From contig JAIXMR010000023.1 of NCBI GenBank assembly GCA_025677835.1, forward strand, positions 62,001 to 126,000: DNA of 64,000 nucleotides, given 5' to 3'. This document shows, in pieces, positions 20,954-30,995 of this stretch. Position 1 is the first letter of the stretch. Each line of letters begins with the position of its first letter. This DNA comes from Sporodiniella umbellata (taxonomy: Eukaryota > Mucoromycota > Mucoromycetes > Mucorales > Rhizopodaceae). Below the pieces are notes generated by a model that saw only the letters and a list, made by a program, of their open reading frames with translations, did not search any database and was not told where the DNA came from. Made by a program: the position numbers and the translations under genes.

Positions 20954-22031
20954 ATGAGTCATTCACCACCGATGCCAAGAGCATTGCCTATTGTATATGA
21001 GGAAAACGATCCTTATAGGGCAGTAAAGAAGAGCCCGAAAGTGCTGGGTGAGTAGAAAAGGAAGAGGGAGGGGGAAAGATAGTACAGAAAGAGTATTAAA
21101 AATCAATGGACTTTTAATAGACTCGGATAGTTCAGAATTTGACGCAGTCCATTCACGCACTGCTTCAGACAGCAGCACAAGTAAACTATACCATCCAACG
21201 ATCGATTATGACGACCCTTATCACAAAAGGAAGCCAAAGCAACGAGAGAAAGACCGAGCCAATTCCTATCTGCCTTACTCACACCATCGACGAGATCCCG
21301 CCCAGTCGCCACCGTCGACCATGTACATAGAAGAATATATACCCCGCGCCTCTACCACCCTTGGTGTTGGCTCCATGCTTCAGGAGAGCTATGTGGAGCC
21401 AATGAGTCCTCCTGCCCCGAGAGAAACACCGCGGATGATCATAGAGGAACTGCCCAAGAAAAAAGGACGACGGACGTGCTGTGGGCTGCCCTATCGTACG
21501 TTGGCCCTGATAACACTTCTCTGGGTGGCCATGATTGTCATTATCTGGTACTTTGTCTGGCCACGGGTACCCAATCTGACTATTGTCAAAGTCGCTGACG
21601 AAACCGATATCAAAGTGATCACCAACAGCACCAAGAAATCCATCTCGACCCAATGGAACGTCACGGTTTCTGCAGATAACTTTGCCAACTGGGTACCCAC
21701 TCGATTTCACTCGATTCGTCTCCAGCTCGAGGACACCAAGACAGGTGAAGCGTTTGGTAGTGGTAGCTCGGGCTTTCAGATATTTCCGCCCAGACAAAAA
21801 CACGAATTCTTTATGAATGTTACCATCGCTTATCAAACAGAAGACTTGAACGATACAACCTTTCAACATCTCTATAACGCCTGTGGTGTCCAAATCTCTT
21901 CCAACGTCCCGACTGAAAACAGACAAGATGCACTGAACGTCACTTTGACTGCTACTTATGATATCGTAGGCATCGTCTGGTATCCTACTCGAAATATAAC
22001 TGTACGCGGTTTGATATGTCCTACCAGTTAA
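20954..22031 (+). CDS. Single-pass membrane protein with LEA2-like extracellular domain
   Basis: Exons are 20954-21047 and 21121-22031 (334 aa). A Ser/Pro-rich, basic cytoplasmic N-terminus contains KKKGRRTCCGLPYR. It is followed by one TM helix (ALITLLWVAMIVIIWYFVW) and a ~160-residue luminal/extracellular beta domain. That domain is rich in N-glycosylation sequons (NLT, NST, NVT, NDT, NIT) and ends GLICPTS. The topology and the pattern NVTVSADNFANWVP match fungal LEA2/NDR1-like proteins, whose function is poorly known. Vacuolar or cell-surface location is inferred from the topology. Confidence 0.72.
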
Positions 22032-22104
22032 AGAAAGTCTCTTTTTAATTTTTTTTTGATTTTTTTTTTTTTCCGTCTTTTATATTTTTCATTTTTTCAT
22101 CGTC

Positions 22105-23122
22105 ATGGCAACCACTGCATTGCCAAAGAAATACTTTACCAAACTTCCTTCACTTCAAGTACTTTCAAGACCTCGACCTGAAAAGTCAGAAGTGACAGTT
22201 TATGTCAAAGGTTTTTTATCAGAAGGGGATGAAGCAGAAAATTTTCAAGATTGGATGCATTCCCATCGATTACTTGTATTGAGTCCTAGTCATCGCTGGG
22301 CACCTGCTGCTTTGGGGTAAGCAGGCTTTTTTTATTTATTTATTTGTATATATATATACACCAAAGGCAGTGTTTCCCATCTAAAACATACCCTCGTAAA
22401 AGTTACTCTTGGCCTTCGGGTTCTCATCAATTACCGATCCCTCTTGCCTCTGCCACTTTTTTATTTATCAAAAGTTTACAACAACTCAAAAATTTTCGTT
22501 GGCCTACCCCAGGCACGATGGCAGCCACGTTGGCTTTGGATATCGGATTACATGCAGGTCGCTTAGCCTATCAGTTCAATACAGCTACTTCAGAGAGTCA
22601 TGATCGCGCAGAAATGTTGGCATGGCGATTATTAGACCTACGAAAGAAACATGACTATCTGAGAGTCGTGGGTCATTCCCTAGGCTGTCGACATATTGTA
22701 GAAGCTTGTTCCCTCATGGATCCACAGGAAAGGTAAGCTATCCGTCTTGTCAAACTTTAAAAAAAAAAAAAACCAACCTTGTTCCCATGAGACCAGATGC
22801 TGTTCATCTTTGCGCGCCTGCCCTGATTGCCTCAGATCTGATTCCACATATCCAAAATGGAAAGGCAACTGGCTTGGGCCGCGAAAAGACAACGTTGTAT
22901 TACTCTGAAAAAGACCTCACGTTGGGTGTCTTGTTGCGTGTCCTTTTAAAAGGAGATCAAGCGGTAGGAGAAATCGGTTTACCATCCCAGGTGGGTTTGG
23001 ACCCGCATTGGCTACATCCTTCTGTTCAGGCGTTAGACGTAAGCTCAAATCTGGGCGGTTACTACATAGGCGCACATACCGATTACGCGAATAAGTTTCA
23101 TTACTTTGCTCATTCATCTTGA
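22105..23122 (+). CDS. Alpha/beta-hydrolase-fold protein (serine-hydrolase-like)
   Basis: Exons are 22105-22316, 22403-22732 and 22792-23122 (290 aa), all phases consistent. An N-terminal strand EVTVYVKGFLSEGD leads to the nucleophile elbow VVGHSLGCRHIVE (G-H-S-L-G). PDAVHLCAPAL is the following strand, and late Asp/His residues (VGLDPHWLH, GAHTDYANKFHYF) could complete the triad. The fold resembles fungal DUF676/TMCO4-type lipases, but the subfamily was not determined. No signal peptide is seen. The 5' end follows the LEA2-like gene by only 73 bp. Confidence 0.75.
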
Positions 23123-23258
23123 AAAAAAAAAAAAAAAGAAAAGGACGTGACTTTGAAAAATTATATTTATTTTTTATTTTTTTAAAAATTTTTGATTTTA
23201 TACTATTTAAAGAGGAAAATACCTAAGGAAAACAGTCAATAAAACTGAAAAAAAAAGT

Positions 23259-23529
23259 ATGTTTAGAGAAGGTTATCTTCTAAAGAGCGTATCAGACGTG
23301 TGCGATTGACTTCATTATTGAGGCATCGGTGGGTCCCCATAAGCAAATTAAATTTGCTATGGTACCGACGTGGTTCCCCAAACTCAGACGCAAATTACAA
23401 TCATCCTCTTACGGAAAAGAAGCTTTTCCACTTTCTAAAGAACTTTCTCCCTTCTTGCTTTACGCGTACTTACCTTTTATTGATAAAATGCTGGCATTTC
23501 TTGTTTTTTTCTTGAACCAAAAAGAATAA
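23259..23529 (+). CDS. Possible short conserved ORF, spliced (unassigned)
   Basis: A frame from about 23310 reads GPHKQIKFAMVPTWFPKLRR and then LSPFLLYAYLPFIDKMLAFL before a stop at 23529. An ATG at 23259 (FREGYLLKS) can be joined through a 36-nt candidate intron. The composition looks protein-like rather than random AT-rich translation, but the product is small and the splice is shorter than any other here. It may be a real small protein, a relic, or chance. Confidence 0.3.
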
Positions 23530-23910
23530 ATAAAAAAAGTAAAAAATAAAATAAACAGAGCTATTTATTTCAAAACCCTGAACCAGAAAAAAAATTATTC
23601 TTTTTGTTTTCCGATGCATGTCAGTCACAATCACAGTCCTATACCACCCGCAAGAATTGGTTTGGCAACTGATTCGGTTTAGCCGAATGAAAAAGTATCT
23701 GTAAAATAGCCTTAAAAATCCATTTTGACCGAGAATTTTTCCATCGACTGACGATATCTCTCAATAGAAATCGCTCATGAAGGGAACTTTGTGTATTTAT
23801 AAAAATTTACAATCTGTTTTTTTTTATTATTATTGTTTTTTATGGGTAGAGATAGGCTATTCCTTTTTGATAGTCTTTTTTTTTCTCTCTCTCTGTGTGT
23901 ATATAGGTCT

Positions 23911-24495
23911 TTACTCCTTTTTTTCATGAGAAGCCGCAGGAGTTTGAGCGGGAGCAGGTTCGGTTTCTCCCATACCCAACATGTTGGCAATACCACCAAA
24001 GGGGTTATCGGCCTTGAAAGGTCTGGCAAGACTACCTTCAGCAGCATCACCCCAGAAGTGGATCAAAGCTTCTTTATGGACCAAAAGGTTCTTGAAAGGC
24101 ATAAGGGATTGCATAAAGAGAGGTTGGGTGAATTTGAATTGCCAGTGCATCAACGAGATGATGAGGATGGAAGTCACAGTGGATTGAACAAATTGTTTGA
24201 GTTGATCGACATCGTAGTCGCGCACAGTGGTGGTAACAGACTCGACAGGAGTAGGGTTCATACTTGGTTTGGCAGGGGGTGTATAGGTTAAGACAGTGGT
24301 ATCGTTTTTCTTACGGACAATGGCTATCAGAACATAGGCTAAAGCGACCACAACGGCTTGAGCTCCGTAGTAACCCACACGGGCCATAAACAACACATCA
24401 GGGTCATTCCAATCGACCTTCTTGGAAAGTTGCATACAGAACAAAAGAAAACCCATATTGAATATGGGGCTAGTAAGAAAACTTGGTGAACCCAT
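23911..24495 (-). CDS. PHO88: Pho88/SND3 ER membrane protein
   Basis: A single exon encodes 194 aa. An N-terminal hydrophobic segment with FCMQLSKKVDWNDPDVL is followed by a second TM (AQAVVVALAYVLIAI). Then come the conserved TVRDYDVDQLKQFVQS, LMHWQFKFTQPLFMQSLMPFKNLL and the LARPFKADNPFGG motif. These match Pho88, which in yeast was named for phosphate transport but acts as Snd3 in SRP-independent ER targeting. The Met at 24495 is preferred to an upstream in-frame Met encoded by an A-run. The Pro/Ala/Glu-rich tail ends HEKKE. Confidence 0.93.
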   Translation of the reverse strand: MGSPSFLTSPIFNMGFLLFCMQLSKKVDWNDPDVLFMARVGYYGAQAVVVALAYVLIAIVRKKNDTTVLTYTPPAKPSMNPTPVESVTTTVRDYDVDQLKQFVQSTVTSILIISLMHWQFKFTQPLFMQSLMPFKNLLVHKEALIHFWGDAAEGSLARPFKADNPFGGIANMLGMGETEPAPAQTPAASHEKKE

Positions 24496-25852
24496 CTTTT
24501 TTTTTTTTTTGGAAATTAACAAGAAGAAAAGAAGAAAAAAAAAAAAAAAAAAAAAAAACTATACACAAATAGGCAACCGCCTCAAAATATACACTCTTTG
24601 CTTTCTGATTGGACACCACTGATTTTAATCTTATAAACCCAGAAACTCTTCAAAGACAAATCTAATTCAATAAACCAAACCACGCTTGGCTCTTCAGATG
24701 GATGGATTTCAATAGACAAAGAAAAAAAGAAAAACAATGAAAATAAAAATAAAACAATATAAAGGTAGTGATGCAAATACGTTTAAGAGAGCTAAGTTTA
24801 GCCTCATTAGATTTTGACTGGGGCTACATTGGTAAATATCATTGACGTAGAGTGACAGTTGCTTTATCCTGATACATTGCACAGCATATTCGTTCTCCAT
24901 CCCCCCCATTTATATAGACAGCTCATTATTATGCTGCTCAAAATCAATCATGTACATATATGATGTCAAATCAAGGCAAAATATGTATAAAAGCCCGTCA
25001 AGTAGCGAACTGTATTAGATAAAAACTTTTTTTTTTTTTTTTTCATGCTTTTGGGTGCTGAAAAATCATAAAAGAATTTAGATAACAGTACATAAAGCTG
25101 TTGGTTATCAAAAAAAGAACAATAAAGGAACAATAAACCAAATTATTATAAACCGTTTTTAGAGCAGCACGTATAACGAATTGCATCTATGCCTTTATAA
25201 TACAGGTGTGAGATGCATCCTTTGTTTAGGAAGGTGTTATTCTCGTAAAACAAAGTCTTATTAACCTACCCTAGACTCCATTGGCAGCTTTATGAATGGC
25301 CTTATCTTTGAATTACAACTTCTGTCTTTCACATGTCCACAGTATTAATTTTGCAGCAGGACGAGGTGTAGTCGAATTAATATGCCTCTGATAGAATAAA
25401 GCTTTTATGTTGTTACATTAGAACTGATACATTTCCATTGATAATAAAAAAAAATAAGAGATAATAAGAACTTTTGTTGATTAAAGACGGTATAGTAAGA
25501 TGCCAGTGATTGGTAATACCAAAAGTCGAGCCTATTTACTTGCAGAGTAACCAAAGGGAGTACAGATACAAATCTACCTTATGCCCTTCCTGATACGATC
25601 TCGACAGTTTTGAAATGACATTTAATAAACGCATAAGTAACAAAAGACAATCCAGGATGTACATTTGTCATATGTTTTGTGCTGTCTTTTTTTTTTCAAG
25701 ATAGTCATTATTTTCCTATTATAAAAAATAATGGGGTTAAATTAATACCAAAAAAAAAAAAAAAAAAAAAAAAAATTGTAAATATAAATAAACAAAAAAA
25801 TCCCCGCTTTTAATCATCTTTTACACACACATAAAAAAAAAACGCATACAAC
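24496..25852. other. Intergenic, no gene seen
   Basis: AT-rich spacer with A/T runs (24537-24558, 25028-25043 and 25750-25775). No coding exon or structured RNA was recognised. The last 80 bp is the promoter of the TLC-domain gene. Confidence 0.5.
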
Positions 25853-27029
25853 ATGAATGTTTGGGTAGAAACACAGTTAAAAGATAGCTCATTGTCTACT
25901 TTGAAATATCATTGGCATGTCATAGTTGCATCCAGCCTATTTTTCACATCAGTCTATAAAGCTTCCAAAACATTATCACCACAGCTCTTTCCAAAACAGT
26001 TCAAACAGTTTGAAGGCGTAAATAATTCATTTAAAACCAAAAAAGAGCACCCGATTGAACTTTTTTTTTTTTTTCTCGCTTTGCAATCCAATGAAATACC
26101 TATATGTTTGTATATATACAGTATACTCCTACGAATTGGCATGTGCATGTGGTTTCGTTTATACATAGTTTGGTGATGTCCATAGGGTGTTTATGTATTC
26201 TTCTAGATGGAGAATTGGCCAAGGAAAGAGTTTTCGGCTATGTTCCTTGGGCCTCTAACATTTATGCATTTAGCTGCGGGTAAAGGAGGCTACGTACAGG
26301 ATGTGTATATACTGAGATTGTTAGTTACTTTGTCTGGGATGTGGTGTTGTCATGGAAATATATGAAATACCAAGGAATCAGTATGTTTATGCATGGCATA
26401 TCTGCTTTTTTTGTCCTTTTCCTTAGCTTTGTAAGTCGATGGATAAAAATATATGTGTTTTTTTTTTTTTTTTTTTAATTATTGTTTTGCTCAATCTCTT
26501 CTTCAGGCACCTTTTATCAACTACTATGGAGCTATATTTATGTTTTATGAGCTTAGCACAGTATTTTTAAATATTCATTGGTTTATGGTATACAAGAACA
26601 AAAAATGGGGGAAATGTGCTACCCTTGACTCATCCGTTCGAAATAGGATAAACTGGGTTACACTGGATCAAAGCTGCAAATGGTCAACGGAGCAATGTTG
26701 CTACTATCCTTTTTTGGTGTGCGCATAGTATTTGGTGTTACTATGTCCATTCGTCTATGGTGTAAGTGGTTGTTTAAGAAAAAAAAAAAAAAACTGACGT
26801 AGTGTGCCCTTAAATAGTCGACGTTTATAACGAGCTAAGTCGAGTGTCTTTATCTTGTAAGAGAAAAAATGTTTTTTGAAAAGAAATGAAGAAACTGATT
26901 TTATTAGATCTGATCATATATGGGGTAAGTAATTTGGTGACAACCTTTTTGAACTTTTGGTGGTTTCGTCAAATGATCAACATGTTGCTTAAACGATTTT
27001 CTGCCCCAAAAGAAAGTAAAAAGCAATAA
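25853..27029 (+). CDS. TLC-domain membrane protein (TMEM56/TLCD4-like)
   Basis: Seven exons (25853-26017, 26122-26279, 26325-26430, 26507-26587, 26647-26761, 26818-26856, 26908-27029) give 261 aa with all phases matching. Several TM helices are visible. The TLC signature runs from ERVFGYVPWASNIYAFSCGYF through WDVVLSWKYM, the catalytic-like MHGISAFFVLFLSF His and APFINYYGA. It continues with the strongly conserved FYELSTVFLNIHWFMDKLG and KLQMVNGAMLLLSFF. TLC proteins sense or move ceramide-like or other lipids in ER/plasma membranes; this fungal branch has no assigned reaction. The stop is 27 bp from the convergent zinc-finger stop. Confidence 0.9.
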
Positions 27030-27056
27030 AGGCTTTTCTTGTATTTATAAAAAGGC

Positions 27057-27662
27057 TTATTGAAGCCAAGAAGTGGGCGAGTGTTTTTTTTTGTGTTGTA
27101 TTAAGCACTCCGTAGTAGAGAATGATTGAAAACATCCGGCAAAACTACAAAGGAAAGGCGTCGAAGATTGAGCGAGATGAAGGATCGTATGCTGTCTAAG
27201 TTTTTCAGGATGACAGAAACTTTTTTTGCATTGGGAGCAGATGAAGCTGTGAATCTTTGTTTCTTCTTGATGATGAATAAACTGAGAGGCGTACACCATG
27301 GGGCGGCGTACAAGAAGATCAGCTTTCTTTCGATGTGTGCGAACATGCGCATGGAAATTATCCAATCGACTAAATCTTTTTCCACACCCAGGGTAGGCAC
27401 ACCCATGAGGTCTTTCACCTGTATGCACCAGCTGGTGTCGCTTAAGGTGTTCGTAGCGTTTAAATGCCCATCGACAGCCTGGGTAATCGCAAAAGTGCTT
27501 GATCTTAGGTATTTTATCTGTAGATCGTTGTGTGGCTCCCTCAAGTGCTATCCCCCGGGGAAGCTTTTCACTCATTTGGGGTTTCTTACTCGTTGAACAG
27601 TCTTTATGATCGGAAGGAGTCAATGGTAGTGCGATTACTGTATTAGTAAGATAGGATTTCAT
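27057..27662 (-). CDS. Four-finger C2H2 zinc-finger protein
   Basis: Read from the Met at 27662, this gives 201 aa. Two adjacent fingers (FCDYPGCRWAFKRYEHLKRH and GCAYPGCGKRFSRLDNFHAH) are joined by the classic TGERPHG linker. After ~25 residues come two more (FICSQCKKSFCHPEKLRQH and FLCSFAGCFQSFSTTECLIQH). The first pair has DNA-contact positions typical of stress-type C2H2 regulators; the spacing pattern 2+2 is less common. Upstream in-frame sequence is hydrophobic and looks like untranslated leader, so the later Met is chosen. Target genes are unknown. Confidence 0.85.
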   Translation of the reverse strand: MKSYLTNTVIALPLTPSDHKDCSTSKKPQMSEKLPRGIALEGATQRSTDKIPKIKHFCDYPGCRWAFKRYEHLKRHQLVHTGERPHGCAYPGCGKRFSRLDNFHAHVRTHRKKADLLVRRPMVYASQFIHHQEETKIHSFICSQCKKSFCHPEKLRQHTILHLAQSSTPFLCSFAGCFQSFSTTECLIQHKKKHSPTSWLQ

Positions 27663-28194
27663 TCTGTACAGAGCTGTGGAGAGAAACCAAAAAAGTGCCC
27701 AAAAAAAATAAAAGAAAAAGGCTATGAAAAAGAAAAAAGAAAATCTTAAGCAAACATAAGCTTTTAGTTTCCATAAGGCAACTAGTGAAAATAACATGAA
27801 AGATGATTTGCTCTTCTATTTTTTTGCATAAAACACAGTCAATAACTCCCCTTTGTTGCCAACATAGCTTTCTATCTCTTCCCTTCTCACTTCCCTTCCT
27901 CATTCAATTCATGGTGCTTCTCTCTCTTTATCTCTTATTCGAATTTTTTCGAAATAAAGAAAAAAAATCAATATGTATCGATTTATTATTATTTCGTTTT
28001 AGGTCTTTTTTAAACAACTTTGCATATCCTCTTAAAAAGATGCAGTTTATTAGAAAAATCTCCACTGTCTTTGTCGCGCTTAAGAGTTTTTGTTCGTTGA
28101 TATAAATTTTGGCAAAGTATTATAAACTAAATGCGTCTTTTCTTTTTTTTTAAAAAAAAAAAAACTGAAAAATTTTGTATTTCTTGAAAAAAGG
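27663..28194. other. Intergenic upstream of the left inverted repeat
   Basis: No conserved gene was seen. The zinc-finger 5' leader is here, plus short AT-rich open frames. Confidence 0.4.
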
Positions 28195-28738
28195 CTTTGG
28201 CTTGGATTATGTAGAACAATACCTAACAATCATTAACGACAAAAGAGTCTTGAGCCTCCTTACTCAGTCCTTTCTCTTTTTTGTATATAAATCTTCAAAA
28301 TAGATGTAGTCAGATTTTCTCTTCTTTGACTTCGAAAGGCGACAACCATGGAAAAATAAAAGGATTTTTTGAAGACTTCTTGCAAAAGCTAAATATTTGA
28401 AGTTTTGTGAGGTCTGTTCTTATTGTATTTATAATAAAGAGAAATTACAGAAAACGTACAGAGAATCACCCAAAGCCTGGATACTAATGAGTGTCAACAG
28501 TCAAGACAGTATTTAGTTATGAGCTCGTCGGGTTTATAAGAAAACATGCTATAGACAGCTCCTTCAGCTTTTTGTTGGCCTTTCTCTAGTAGAGCACATA
28601 TTGAAATACTCTAAAAAAAAAAAAAAGGAATAGACGACCGTCCTCAAAATAGCAGGCAAGGTGCCCCTAAGTAACTATTTGAAACACGCCAATGAATCAT
28701 AGCATAGCCAAAGATAGCAGCCCTGAATTTGTGCATTC
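28195..28738 (+). repeat. Left arm (A) of a 544-bp long inverted repeat
   Basis: This arm is reverse-complementary to 33492-34035 over its whole length. By direct reading I count about three substitutions and no indels (about 99.4% identity), including an identical 14-nt A run. It begins CTTTGGCTTGGATTATG and ends GAATTTGTGCATTC. Homology stops abruptly at both ends. No ORF, TIR pair or target-site duplication was recognised. Confidence 0.93.
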
Positions 28739-29540
28739 CCTTTCTTTACACTAGGCGTATGCAACACCTATTGAAAGTTATTAGAGATAATTAGTCTAGG
28801 CCATTAGCCTTTTCAGCTATTACTGTTAGCTTAAATTATGCCATGTGCCTAAGAGCTGTACTCTTGGAGACATATCTTGGAAAAGTAAACATGAGAAGTA
28901 CGGTACGCTGGAATCGTTTTCTTTTGAAAACACAGGCCACAGTGTTTCCAAAGCTTAAATTGTAAAACTCAATATTGATCTTAGAAGCACTTTATGGCGT
29001 CCCAATCTATGCGCGGTACTGAAGAATTAGGATAGATTTGGTGTCCCTTATTCTGTTGATGGTTTACCCAGAGGGAGAGGGAGAATTAATATAAAGACTG
29101 CACAAAACAAAGATAGTTCATATAGGACTGTTTAATCCCTTTTAAGATACAACCGTGCTTTTTCCTCGATCTCTTACAGTGTGCTATCCCAAGAAAGCCT
29201 AAGAAAGTAATTGCAAAGTATCCTGTACCGGTCGAAACTAAAGAATCTATCAGTCTAAAATCGTCACTTCAAAAACACCCCTAATAGGTTGATTTTGTTG
29301 GGCTTTTTTCAGTCTGTAACAAACATGCTGACTAGAAATCTCGGTGTTTGAATCTGCTGCTCGAGTGTAGTACACACTTTATTTCGGGGCATAGTTGGAA
29401 AGAGTCACGAGATATAGACTTGTGTATATCTGTATGTGGGCGTGTGTGTTTTTGTGTGTTTGAAAAAAAAAAAAAAGGACTTTATTTTTTTTTTTTTTTT
29501 TGCTTTTTCTTTCTTTCTGCTTTTTAAATAAATAAACAAT
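28739..29540. other. Single-copy spacer inside the inverted-repeat interval, calmodulin promoter
   Basis: No gene was seen between the left arm and the calmodulin start. A (GT)n-like tract and A/T runs lie around 29430-29515, just upstream of the calmodulin ATG. Confidence 0.45.
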
Positions 29541-30241
29541 ATGGCAAGTGATGTGTAAAGTTGACATTGCGTCTGTTAACATTTTTGAAAATATGTGTAG
29601 GCTGACCAATTAACTGAAGAACAAATCACTGAATTCCGTGAAGCTTTCAAGTAAGGATTCCTTCAAGTTTCATCTTGACTAAAACATAATATACAGCTTG
29701 TTTGATAAGGACCAAGACGGTTCTATTTCTACCAAGGAGTTGGGTACTGTTATGCGTTCCTTAAACTTGAACCCTACCGAAGCCGAGCTTCAAGATATGG
29801 TAACCAAGGCCTGCAGCGTTGTATGTACTTACGCGTTTTATATAGATTAACGAAGTTGACAGTGACGGTAACGGTCTTATTGACTTTTCTGAATTTTTGA
29901 CCATGTTGGCCAGGTAAAGAAAGAAATAGGCTGAAAGAGATTCTTTCTTTCTCACTTTTTCTGTTTTATAGAAAAATGAAGGACACAGACTCCCAAGAAG
30001 AAATTGAAGAGGCCTTCAAAGTATTTGACAAAGACGGTAACGGATATATCTCAGCTGCTGAGCTGCGTCACGTCATGACTTCTTTGGGTGAAAAGATGAC
30101 CGAAGAAGAAGTCGATGAAATGATCCGTGAAGCCGATGTTGATGGTGACGGTCAAATCAACTACCAAGAATTTGTGAAGATGATGGTAAGAAAGAAGCTT
30201 TTCTCTACCTTATTAACTGTCTCTTTTAGATGTCTAAATAA
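29541..30241 (+). CDS. Calmodulin
   Basis: Exons are 29541-29543, 29601-29650, 29697-29799, 29846-29913, 29972-30185 and 30230-30241, giving exactly 149 aa, the universal calmodulin length. Four EF-hand loops are intact: [36 protein letters not shown] and [12 protein letters not shown], with the linker MKDTDS. It is the cytosolic Ca2+ sensor that activates calcineurin and CaM kinases. The first exon is the ATG alone, followed by an intron with a GC donor (GCAAGT) and TAG acceptor. An intron immediately after the start codon is also found in animal calmodulin genes. The last exon encodes only MSK. The gene lies inside the inverted-repeat interval, convergent with the ARD-like gene (50 bp between stops). 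Confidence 0.96.
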
Positions 30242-30291
30242 ATTTTATTTGACAGAAAAAAATTATTAAATTAAAAATTAAAATAAAAAGC

Positions 30292-30995
30292 TTAATTCTC
30301 AAGCTTATTGTAACGCATCAGTTTGACAAAGTTGCTTTCATCAGGGCTTGTTCTAAAGTGAGTTCCTTGAGGCTGTACAGAGTGAAAAAAAAAAAGGGGG
30401 GGAACAGTTAGATAAACAATAGACTTCGGATATACACAATATGGTTTACCAAAATGATCAAATCGTCCTTTTCAAGCGCAAGACGAATCCATACATTCTC
30501 TCCGTCACGGACATCGAAATAAGTAGAACCATCAATGACAAATCGGGCTTCTTCACCTTCCATGGTTTGTCTTTTAAAGAAAGGAAAAACAAAAAGCGTG
30601 TTAGTCGTTACAGACAAAGGGCCATTCTTAAAGCTTACTCTGTAAAGAATTCTTTCAGCTTATCATCATAGACAACACCAAAGGCATCAGGAGATAATTC
30701 AATCTATTGGGGAAAAAAAAAAAGTTTTAATAAAGTGATCACTTGAATTGAGGCACCTTACTGTTTGACGATGGTTGTAGTGTCTACGATGGGCAATTTC
30801 GTCTACACGATCCAAAGGTTGGGTAGGCTCAATCTTGGTATATAACAGACCAAATTGAGCTAGATCAGTTTCTGTTTTGTTTTTGCCCGTATGATGGGGA
30901 GTTCTTGGGTCTTGGTCATTTTCGCTGTAAATATAGGCTCTCATGGAGAATACAAGGGGGAGATAGGAGAAAAAAAGGAATAATAAGAATTTCAT
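30292..30995 (-). CDS. Acireductone-dioxygenase-like protein lacking most metal ligands
   Basis: Exons in transcript order are 30995-30762, 30703-30639, 30570-30450 and 30372-30292 (166 aa). ARD (cupin) features are RAYIYSENDQDPRTPHH, VVYDDKLKEFFTE, RFVIDGSTYFDVRD and VWIRLALEKDDLIILPQG. The canonical metal motif H-x-H-x(3)-E reads EQTMEGEEAR, so both His are replaced (Gln, Met) and only the Glu remains. The distal His region reads GTHFRTSPDE, with a His shifted by one position. A hydrophobic MKFLLFLFFSYLPLVFS precedes an internal Met, so the protein may be secretory, or translation may start at that Met. It ends ~20 residues earlier than normal ARD. The true methionine-salvage enzyme is presumably elsewhere. 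Confidence 0.75.

Noticed and set aside
27663..27797. Hydrophobic N-terminal extension of the zinc-finger ORF
   Set aside because: Phe-rich translation of a pyrimidine tract upstream of a good Met; unlike any C2H2 protein leader.
28195..28738. Solo LTR interpretation of the repeat arms
   Set aside because: No clear TG...CA ends with a target-site duplication, no primer-binding site or polypurine tract next to either arm, and no reverse-transcriptase sequence in the interval.
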